Below the pieces are notes generated by a model that saw only the letters and a program-made list of their open reading frames with translations, was not told the DNA's origin and ran no database searches. Shown here one piece after another: positions 43,359 through 50,281 of a DNA stretch of 64,000 nucleotides. Position 1 is the stretch's first letter; the number at the start of each line of letters is the position of its first letter. Source of the DNA: Sphingomonas sp. MA1305 (GTDB lineage: Bacteria; Pseudomonadota; Alphaproteobacteria; Sphingomonadales; Sphingomonadaceae); the NCBI RefSeq assembly GCF_016107325.1, contig NZ_RCVT01000002.1, positions 682,001 through 746,000 of the forward strand. Direction: 5' to 3'. The translations under genes were made by a program, and so were the position numbers.

Positions 43359-44875
43359 CAGTTGGAGCTGCCGTTCCAGGCCTTGATCTGGTTCTCGAGA
43401 AAGGTCTGCGTCGACTTGTAGGCCGACACCTTGGCGTTCATGCTGGCGAACTGCTGCGTCATGCGGGTCGTCATCGCGTCGGACTGCTGCGACAGTTTGT
43501 CCTGCTGGGCGCTCAGGTCGCTTTGCGCCTTGGTATAGGCGGCGGATGACGCGCCGAGCCCGGTGGTGCTGCTCGCGGCCGCCAAGCTGATCGACGAGAA
43601 GGTGGATTGCAGGCCGATACCGTTGACCGTGGTCGGCGCGAACATCGCCTCCACCGCGTCGGGGTAATTGGCGAGCGCCCGGTTGAGTGTCGCGCTGTCG
43701 ACGCTGAGCGTGCCGTCGCGATTGGTGCCGATACCGATTTGCGCCAGCGTCTTGGGCGCATTGGCATCGGCGGTCGAGACCAGCGTCCTGGTGGTCAGTG
43801 ACTGCAGCGACCGCAGCAACGACTTGGCGGCGGAGTCGGTCTTCAACGGCCCGTTGGCCGCGTCGAGATCGTCCTTCAGCGTGCCGTAGACCTGGTTGTA
43901 GGTATCGACGAAGTCCGACACCGCCTGGCTGATCGCGCTGGTCGGCCGCGTCGTGCTCATCGCGCTGGTGCCGGTGCCGGTCAGCTGCAGCTTCACGCCG
44001 GAGACGAGGTCGGTGACGGTATTGGTGGCGCGCTGCACGGTCACGCCGTCGATCGTCAGCGATGCATTGGCAGCGGTGCCGGTCAGCGCGGTCGGTGCGC
44101 CGATGCCGACGTTGAATTGGGCGAGCGGACTGCTGCTGCTGTCGGCGTTCAACGTGAATGCCTGGGCTGCTCCGGTCGCCCCCTTCAGCGACAGATAGGC
44201 CTTGCCGTCGACATCGGTCACGACGCTGGCGGTGACGCCGGCATTCGCGCCGTTGATCGCGCTGGCGATGCCGTCAAGGCTGCCGTTGGTGATCGTGATC
44301 TGCGTCGGAGTGGCACTGCCGGCGGTAAAGCCGGTCATCGTCGTGCCGTCACTGCCATAGGTCGCCGTGCCCAGCGTCAAGGTCAGCGTACCCGACCCGA
44401 TCGTTGCGCTCCGGTCGGCGATCGCGGTGGTGGTGCGGGCGCCCTGCGCCGACGCCAGTGCATTGACCGTGATGCTCGACGGCATCGTCCCGACCTGCTG
44501 CCCGGCGATGGCGGTGGCCGTCAGCGCATTGGCATTGCTGCTGAGCGGCTGGGTCTGCAGCGAGCCGCCGGTGGTCAGCGTGGACAAGGCCGTCGAGAAA
44601 TTGGTGATCGTGCTCTTCAGCGTCGACACCGCGGAGATCTGCGCGGTCAGCGCGGCATTCTTGGCGGTCAGTGCGGCATTCTGCGCGGCAAACTGCGCCT
44701 GCACCAGGCTGGTGACGAGCGAGGAGGTGTCGATTCCCGAGCCGGTGTTGAGCGAGGTCAGCAGCGACTGGGTCGCGCTGCCGATGATGCTCGCCGTGCT
44801 GGTCTTCGCGGCATTGGCGGAGGCGGTCGTCGAGGTCGTGGACGTGGAGCTCGTCGTGCTGGTCGTGGTGGTCAT
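43358..44875 (-). CDS. fliD: Flagellar filament cap protein FliD
   Basis: Filament cap that folds exported flagellin. 505 residues. After a Ser/Thr-rich leader comes the HAP2 N-terminal region (GSGIDTSSLVTSLVQAQFA) and at the C-terminus the HAP2 helix (DKLSQQSDAMTTRMTQQFAS then MNAKVSAYKSTQTFLENQI). The first 25 residues are nearly all Ser and Thr. Preceded by a sigma-28 promoter match and by GGAG at good spacing. Confidence 0.94.
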   Translation of the reverse strand: MTTTTSTTSSTSTTSTTASANAAKTSTASIIGSATQSLLTSLNTGSGIDTSSLVTSLVQAQFAAQNAALTAKNAALTAQISAVSTLKSTITNFSTALSTLTTGGSLQTQPLSSNANALTATAIAGQQVGTMPSSITVNALASAQGARTTTAIADRSATIGSGTLTLTLGTATYGSDGTTMTGFTAGSATPTQITITNGSLDGIASAINGANAGVTASVVTDVDGKAYLSLKGATGAAQAFTLNADSSSSPLAQFNVGIGAPTALTGTAANASLTIDGVTVQRATNTVTDLVSGVKLQLTGTGTSAMSTTRPTSAISQAVSDFVDTYNQVYGTLKDDLDAANGPLKTDSAAKSLLRSLQSLTTRTLVSTADANAPKTLAQIGIGTNRDGTLSVDSATLNRALANYPDAVEAMFAPTTVNGIGLQSTFSSISLAAASSTTGLGASSAAYTKAQSDLSAQQDKLSQQSDAMTTRMTQQFASMNAKVSAYKSTQTFLENQIKAWNGSSN

Positions 44876-44898
44876 CGTCGAACTCCGCTTCGTCCTGC

Positions 44899-44925
44899 TA
44901 AACGACCGTCGGCGCCTGGCATTTA
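44899..44925 (-). promoter_or_regulatory. Sigma-28 (FliA) promoter of fliD-fliS
   Basis: On the minus strand: TAAA (44925-44922), exactly 15 bases, then GTCGTTTA (44906-44899; consensus GCCGATAA, 5 of 8). The first three bases of the -35 element are the TAA stop codon of flhB. Predicted start about 17 bases before the fliD ATG. Confidence 0.6.
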
Positions 44926-46050
44926 GGAGATTTTCACGCCGTTCTCGTCGAACCGCGCGGCTTCCGGCACATCGACCGGCGGCTGGATGGCGCCCGCCTG
45001 CGCATTGAGGTTGAAGACGAAGGCGAGCACGGTGGCGATCGCGACATACAGGTCGTCGCGCACCTCCTGTCCTTCCTTGCTGGTGTAATAGACGGCGCGG
45101 GCAAGCATCGGATATTCGAGCACCGGCACGCGCGCCTCGGCGGCGACCTCGCGAATCGCCAACGCGGTGATCCCGCGGCCCCGGGCGACGACGACCGGCA
45201 CCTGATCCTGGCCGCGATCATAGCGTAGCGCGACCGAGAAATGCGTCGGATTGGTCAGCACGACATGCGCCTCGCTGACCGCCTGGCGGACATTGCGCGT
45301 CGCCATCTGACGCTGCATCGCGCGCATGTGCCCCTTGGCCTCCGGATTGCCCTCGCTCTCCTTATGCTCGTCCTTGATCTCCTGCTTCGTCATGCGCAGC
45401 TTGCCAAGCAGCTGCATGATCTGGACGGGGACGTCGAACAGGGCGATCGCGACCAGGCCCATCGCCATGGCGATCATGATCGCCTTGAACGTGCCGCCCA
45501 GTTCGCCAAGTGCGACGCCGAGGTCGGACGAGGACAGGCCGAGCGTCGCGCGGCTCGATGTCCACAGCATGTAGCCGCCGATGCTGCCGAGCAGGATCAC
45601 CTTGAGCAGCGACTTGCCGAGCTCGATCCAGCCCTGGCTGCCGAACACGCGCTTTAGGCCGGAGGCGGGATTGACGCGGCTCGCCTTGGGCGCGAGCAAT
45701 TTGCCGTTGAAGCGCAGCGAACCGAGACCGGCCGAACTGATCACCGTGGCGACGACGCTGATCACGCCGAGCGCGCCGAGCGAGGGCAGCAGCTTCCACC
45801 CTGCCTCCGCCAGCGGCCGCCAGGGCGAGAAATCCTCGACATCGCCGCGGTCGAACCGGAAGCTCGCCGCCATCACCGCCTTGCAGGCGGCGAGCAGCTG
45901 CGGGCCGAACAGGATGAGCCAGCCGACCCCGGCGAGCACGACCAGCGCGGTGGCGAAATCCTTGGAGCGCAGCAACTGGCCGTCGTCGGCCGCCTGTTGC
46001 TTGCGTTTCTGGGTTGGGGCCTCCGTCTTCTCGCCGAATTCCTCCGCCAT
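44923..46050 (-). CDS. flhB: Flagellar export switch protein FlhB
   Basis: Export-gate protein that switches from rod/hook to filament substrates. 375 residues: four membrane segments (about 30-210), then the cytosolic domain with the self-cleavage site NPTH in VLTNPTHFSVALRYDRGQ. Starts one base inside the fliR stop (TGATG). C-terminal tail ends EAARFDENGVKIS. Confidence 0.95.
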   Translation of the reverse strand: MAEEFGEKTEAPTQKRKQQAADDGQLLRSKDFATALVVLAGVGWLILFGPQLLAACKAVMAASFRFDRGDVEDFSPWRPLAEAGWKLLPSLGALGVISVVATVISSAGLGSLRFNGKLLAPKASRVNPASGLKRVFGSQGWIELGKSLLKVILLGSIGGYMLWTSSRATLGLSSSDLGVALGELGGTFKAIMIAMAMGLVAIALFDVPVQIMQLLGKLRMTKQEIKDEHKESEGNPEAKGHMRAMQRQMATRNVRQAVSEAHVVLTNPTHFSVALRYDRGQDQVPVVVARGRGITALAIREVAAEARVPVLEYPMLARAVYYTSKEGQEVRDDLYVAIATVLAFVFNLNAQAGAIQPPVDVPEAARFDENGVKIS

Positions 46051-46820
46051 CAGCCGGTCACCAAAGTCTGGGTGGCGGCAAGGCCTTCGCGGACGATGAC
46101 CAGCATGTAATCGCCCATCGCCGGGAAGGCGACGGCGAGCGCGATCACCCCGACCGCCAGGCTGGCGGGCAGGCCGACGGAGAATAGGTTGAGCGAGGGC
46201 GCGGCGCGGCTGACCATGCCGACGACGAGATTGAGGCAGAGCAGCAGGAAACCGACCGGCAGCGCGAGCAGCAGCCCGGCGAGAAAGGCATAGCCGCCGA
46301 ACAGGGCGATCTGCTTCAGCTGGTCGGGTGCCAGCCAGGTGCCGGGCGGCATCGTTTCATAGCTTTTGACGAGCAGCTCGACGAGCACGAGATGGCCGTT
46401 CACCGACAGGAACAGCAGCGTCAGCATCACCGAGAAGAACTGGCCGAGGGCGGGCGTGCTGTGGCCGTTCTGCGGGTCGATCGTGTTGGCGAAGCCCAGG
46501 CCCATCGACCCGCCGATCAGCTCGGACGCGACCATCGGCGCTGAAAAGGCGATCTGCAGGATGAAGCCGATGGCGAGGCCGACCAGTGCCTCCGCCGCGA
46601 CCGCCAGGAAGGTGGCGACCGCGAAGATCTGCGCCGGCGGGGTGACCGGATGGACGGCGAGTACGAAGATGCCGATCGCGCCGGACAGCGACACGCGCAC
46701 CGGCAGCGGAATCGACACCGCCCCGAACACCGGCGCGACGACGAAGGCGGCGCCGATGCGGATCATCACGAACACCAGCGCCCATAGCTGGGGCTCGATG
46801 GCGAGACCAAATCCTAGCAT
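46050..46820 (-). CDS. fliR: Flagellar export apparatus protein FliR
   Basis: Membrane part of the FliPQR export gate. 256 residues, about six hydrophobic segments; starts MLGFGLAIEPQLWALVFVMI and has GSMGLGFANTIDPQNG, the family motif. Upstream codons fall in the repeat-bearing gap and were excluded. Confidence 0.93.
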   Translation of the reverse strand: MLGFGLAIEPQLWALVFVMIRIGAAFVVAPVFGAVSIPLPVRVSLSGAIGIFVLAVHPVTPPAQIFAVATFLAVAAEALVGLAIGFILQIAFSAPMVASELIGGSMGLGFANTIDPQNGHSTPALGQFFSVMLTLLFLSVNGHLVLVELLVKSYETMPPGTWLAPDQLKQIALFGGYAFLAGLLLALPVGFLLLCLNLVVGMVSRAAPSLNLFSVGLPASLAVGVIALAVAFPAMGDYMLVIVREGLAATQTLVTG

Positions 46821-46929
46821 GGCGCAGCCTGCGAGAGCGCGCATGCTGCGCGCCACGCAGGCAAGCCCGCGTCGTCGATCCTCGGCCATGCCGAGGACGG
46901 CCGCGCTTGCGCCCCGGCTGGCGCCGGCC

Positions 46930-46947
46930 GCGCGGGCGTGGCCGCGC
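46930..46947. repeat. GC hairpin repeat directly after fliQ stop
   Basis: Same 18 bases as at 8964-8981. The 139-base gap between fliQ and fliR is the only sizeable gap inside the fli operon and holds this repeat plus another GC palindrome (CCTCGGCCATGCCGAGG near 46880). Confidence 0.6.
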
Positions 46948-46959
46948 TGGCGCTGCGCA

Positions 46960-47229
46960 TCACTTCACCAGATCCGGGATGCGTTCGAACATCGCCACGG
47001 TGAAGTCGCTGAGCAGCCCTAGGATTAGGCTGCCGAAGATCACGATCGACAGGGCGACGACGAGCAGCTTGGGGACGAAGGTCAGCGTCTGTTCGTTGAT
47101 CGACGTCGCCGCCTGGATCATGCCGAGGATCAGGCCGGCGAGCAGCGCCGGGATCAGGATCGGTGCGCTCGCCAGGGCGAGCACCCACATCGTCTGGTTG
47201 GCGAGCGTAAGGAAATAATCCGCGTCCAT
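46960..47229 (-). CDS. fliQ: Flagellar export apparatus protein FliQ
   Basis: 89 residues, two membrane segments (about 15-40 and 52-75): LIPALLAGLILGMIQAATSI with NEQTLTFVPKL, the FliQ family motif. Three bases after fliP. Confidence 0.94.
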   Translation of the reverse strand: MDADYFLTLANQTMWVLALASAPILIPALLAGLILGMIQAATSINEQTLTFVPKLLVVALSIVIFGSLILGLLSDFTVAMFERIPDLVK

Positions 47230-47232
47230 GGC

Positions 47233-48108
47233 TCAGCTCGCGAAGGAATTGGCGAGGCTGCCCATCGTCAGCGCCCAGCCGTCGACCAGGACGAACAGCA
47301 GCAGCTTGAACGGCAGCGAGATGATCGTCGGCGACAGCATCGCCATGCCTAGCGCCATCAGCACGGTGGCGACGACCAGATCGATGACGATGAAGGGCAG
47401 GAAGACGAGGAAGCCGATCTGGAATGCGGTCTTCAGTTCGCTGGTGACGAAGGCGGGTAGCAGGACCGAAAAGGGGATGTCCTTGGGCGACGCATAAGGG
47501 CCGCTCTTTGCCATCTGGGCGAAGAGGGTGACGTCCTTGATCCGCGTCTGCTTGGCCATGAAATCATGCAGCGGCGCGCCGGCGCGCTCGATCATCTGCG
47601 TGCCGGCGAGCTGGCCGGCGGCATAGGGCTGGATCGCCTGGCTGTTCATCTGGCTGATCGTCGGCGCCATCACGAACAGCGACAGGAAAAGGGCCAGGCC
47701 GATCAGCACCTGGTTGGGGGGCGTCTGCTGCAGGCCGAGCGCCTGGCGCAGCACCGCGAGCACGATGACGATCCGGGTGAAGCTGGTCATCATCAGCAGG
47801 ATGCCCGGCAGGATCGTCAGCAGGCCCATGATGATCAGGACCTGGAGCGACAGCGACAGCGGCGCGGACTGGCTGCCACCACCGGCGGCGCCGCCGCTCA
47901 GCTGGCCAAGCGCGCGGTCGACGGCGTCGCCCACGCCCGGTGCCGGGGCGGCGGGCGCGGCCTGCGCAAAGGCGGGGGCGGCGATCAGCAGCGCGACGAT
48001 CAGTGCCAGCACGATCCACAGCCATTTGGCGCCGCCGGTGCGCGGCTTGCGTGCGGCGGCGGCGAATAGCGCGGGGCCGGTGCCGCGGCGGGTGACGGTG
48101 ACGCTCAC
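47233..48108 (-). CDS. fliP: Flagellar export apparatus protein FliP
   Basis: Core of the FliPQR gate. 291 residues from a GTG that overlaps the fliO stop (GTGA). N-terminal segment and signal-like AAPAFAQAAPA, then the conserved LLMMTSFTRIVIVLAVLRQA, QTPPNQVLIGLALFLSLFVM and DLVVATVLMALGMAMLSP. The first about 40 residues are extra and variable. Confidence 0.94.
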   Translation of the reverse strand: MSVTVTRRGTGPALFAAAARKPRTGGAKWLWIVLALIVALLIAAPAFAQAAPAAPAPGVGDAVDRALGQLSGGAAGGGSQSAPLSLSLQVLIIMGLLTILPGILLMMTSFTRIVIVLAVLRQALGLQQTPPNQVLIGLALFLSLFVMAPTISQMNSQAIQPYAAGQLAGTQMIERAGAPLHDFMAKQTRIKDVTLFAQMAKSGPYASPKDIPFSVLLPAFVTSELKTAFQIGFLVFLPFIVIDLVVATVLMALGMAMLSPTIISLPFKLLLFVLVDGWALTMGSLANSFAS

Positions 48109-48368
48109 GCCAGCGGTCCTTCCGCCTTGTCGACCAGGGTGACGCCGCCGCGACCGACCGAGACGAGCAGGCGCTTGCCCTCGAAATCGATCACCGCAAG
48201 GCGCAGGCCGGGCGAAATCATCATCGTCTCGCGCACCGCGATCGTCCGCGTCGCCGGCTTGCCCGGCATGCGCGATTCGAGCCGACGCCAGAGATACAGG
48301 CAGCCGACCATCAGGCCGCACACCAGGGGCAGCAGGATGACGAGCTTGAGGATGTAGGACCACAGCAT
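48105..48368 (-). CDS. fliO: Flagellar assembly protein FliO
   Basis: 87 residues: one N-terminal membrane segment (LKLVILLPLVCGLMVGCLYLW) and a small cytosolic beta domain (MMISPGLRLAVIDFEGKRLL-VSVG). Chaperone for FliP assembly. 12 bases after fliN. Confidence 0.85.
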   Translation of the reverse strand: MLWSYILKLVILLPLVCGLMVGCLYLWRRLESRMPGKPATRTIAVRETMMISPGLRLAVIDFEGKRLLVSVGRGGVTLVDKAEGPLA

Positions 48369-48380
48369 CGGAAGACCGCC

Positions 48381-48671
48381 TCAGCCGCGCTTTTCGGGGG
48401 AGACGAGCTCGGTCATGCGCACGCCGAAGCGATCGCCGACCGTCACCACTTCGCCACGGCCGATCAACGTGCCGTTGACGAAGACGTCGAGCAGTTCGTT
48501 GGCCTGACGGTCGAGCTCGATGACGCTCGATTCACCCAAAGCGAGCAGTTCGCGCAGGGTCAGCTGGGTGGAGCCGATCTCCACGGTCAGCTTGACATCG
48601 ACGTCCTGCAGCAGCCGGAAATTGGCCGCCACCGCCGCGTCGACCGGGAAACCGCCGGTCATGTCGTTCAT
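48381..48671 (-). CDS. fliN: Flagellar motor switch protein FliN
   Basis: C-ring protein that with FliM and FliG sets rotation and docks the export ATPase complex. 96 residues, nearly all SpoA domain: LTVEIGSTQLTLRELLALGE and NGTLIGRGEVVTVGDRFGVR. Overlaps fliM by four bases; a second ATG lies three codons in. Confidence 0.94.
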   Translation of the reverse strand: MNDMTGGFPVDAAVAANFRLLQDVDVKLTVEIGSTQLTLRELLALGESSVIELDRQANELLDVFVNGTLIGRGEVVTVGDRFGVRMTELVSPEKRG

Positions 48672-49633
48672 GGATTCTGTCCTTCGTCGAGGCCGACGCC
48701 CGCGGATGCGACGTCGAGATGCGCGATATGGGTGAGCCGGACGGCGGCATGGCCGTTGGCGGTGCCGACGGTGCCGCGGCCGAGCAGGTCGTTGCCGACC
48801 ATGACCGGCACTTCCGGGCCGAAGCTGATCGGGATGATGTCGCCTTCCTTGAGGTTCATCAGCCGGGACAGCGACACGACGGGTTCGGCGAGGACTGAGC
48901 GGATCGGGAAGCGCACACCCATCGTCGCGCGGGTCAGCTGGGTCCGCCACGCCGGGTCGGCCTCCGCCTTGGCGAGCACCTTGCCGGTCAGCGTCGCGCC
49001 GTGCGGCTTCAGCGTCGCCACCGGGTAGAGCAGATCGATGAAGACGGGCTTGTCGTCGCCCGCCGCCAGTCCGAAGCGCGTGACGATCATCGCGTCCTCG
49101 GTATCGACCGACAACATGGTCGGCGATACTTCCACCCGGCCAGGCGTGAAGTCGATCTTGGCAAGCGGCTCCCAGGCGGCGCGCAGCGGCACCGCGATCG
49201 AGGCGCCGAGCCGTGACACCATCGCCTCGCCGGCCGGCGAGAATTCGGTCGGGATGACCGGCGGCGCAACGCCGATGCCACCGAAGAACAGGTCGAGCAA
49301 CTCGAGCACGAAGACGCCGTCGAGCACGCATAGGGCATTGCCGCCCGGCGGGACCATCGCCATCGGCAGCCAGGCGGTCAGCGCCTCGGCGCGTTCCGCG
49401 CGGTAATCGCCGAACCGCTGTACGACGAGCGGTTCGGCCCAGGCGCGCACCTCGCGCCGCAGCATCGGCTCGAACAGGCCGCGGAAGCTGCGCGCGAGCC
49501 GGGCCGACAGATGCTGCAGCGTGTGCAGGTCGCCGAACGGATTGAGCTTGGCGGCGCCGAGCACCGACGCATGCGCGGCGGTCGCGCGGTCGCGCGTCCG
49601 TCGATCAGTCGTGGTTGTCTGGGCGTTAACCAT
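48668..49633 (-). CDS. fliM: Flagellar motor switch protein FliM
   Basis: 321 residues. CheY-binding LSQxEID motif at the N-terminus is not visible (the start reads MVNAQTTTTDRR), so CheY contact may differ. The middle domain contains SLRPNP-like LNPFGDLHTLQ and LDLFFGGIGVAP, and the C-terminal SpoA ends NGHAAVRLTHIAHL. The ATG at 49633 was chosen, four bases after the fliL stop; a TTG start overlapping fliL is less likely. Confidence 0.92.
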   Translation of the reverse strand: MVNAQTTTTDRRTRDRATAAHASVLGAAKLNPFGDLHTLQHLSARLARSFRGLFEPMLRREVRAWAEPLVVQRFGDYRAERAEALTAWLPMAMVPPGGNALCVLDGVFVLELLDLFFGGIGVAPPVIPTEFSPAGEAMVSRLGASIAVPLRAAWEPLAKIDFTPGRVEVSPTMLSVDTEDAMIVTRFGLAAGDDKPVFIDLLYPVATLKPHGATLTGKVLAKAEADPAWRTQLTRATMGVRFPIRSVLAEPVVSLSRLMNLKEGDIIPISFGPEVPVMVGNDLLGRGTVGTANGHAAVRLTHIAHLDVASAGVGLDEGQNP

Positions 49634-49637
49634 GCCG

Positions 49638-50261
49638 TCACTGAACAACGAAACTGGTAAAGTAAACGTTACTGACCCCGCCGAATCCCTCCTTTTGCTC
49701 CAGGACCGCGTTGATCGCCTTGGCGAGGCGGACCTGCAGCTGCTGCTTGCCCTCGGAGGTGAAAATCTGCTCCTCCGGCGTGTCGCCCAGCGTCATCAGC
49801 ACCGCCGAACGGACGGCGATGTCGTTGGTCTTCAGGTTTTCGATGACGGTGTCGTCAAAGGGCGTGGAAATCGCCAGGCCGACCTGGGCGATATGCACCG
49901 AATCCTTCAGGTTCGAGGTGAAGGACGGGTCCATCGTGTAATAGTTGGACGCATAGCGGTCGCCGCCGCCGCCCGACGGGACGTGCTTGCCGCCGCTCGC
50001 GCTGCTCTCGCCTCCGCCATGGCCGCCCTCACCGCCCTCGCCGCCTGCTTTGGGGCGCTTCTGCTCGGCCTTCGGGACGAGCTTGGGGCCATTGTCCTCT
50101 TCCTTGGCGGCGCCGTGATGGCCGATCAATCCGCTTGATCCGGCATAGACACCCGCGCCGACACCGCCGCCGAGCAGCACCAGCACGCCGAGGCCCATCA
50201 CCAGTATCTTCTTCTTGCCCTTCTTCTTCTTGGGCGTGTCGTCGTCGGGTTTGTCGCTCAT
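49638..50261 (-). CDS. fliL: Flagellar basal-body-associated protein FliL
   Basis: 207 residues: a Lys-rich cytosolic start (TPKKKKGKKK), one membrane segment (ILVMGLGVLVLLGGGVGAGV), a Gly/Glu/Ser-rich linker, and the periplasmic domain (YTMDPSFTSNLKDSVHIAQV to VYFTSFVVQ), which encircles MotAB stators. Confidence 0.92.
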   Translation of the reverse strand: MSDKPDDDTPKKKKGKKKILVMGLGVLVLLGGGVGAGVYAGSSGLIGHHGAAKEEDNGPKLVPKAEQKRPKAGGEGGEGGHGGGESSASGGKHVPSGGGGDRYASNYYTMDPSFTSNLKDSVHIAQVGLAISTPFDDTVIENLKTNDIAVRSAVLMTLGDTPEEQIFTSEGKQQLQVRLAKAINAVLEQKEGFGGVSNVYFTSFVVQ

Positions 50262-50281
50262 GGTTCGTCCTTATCGATGGG

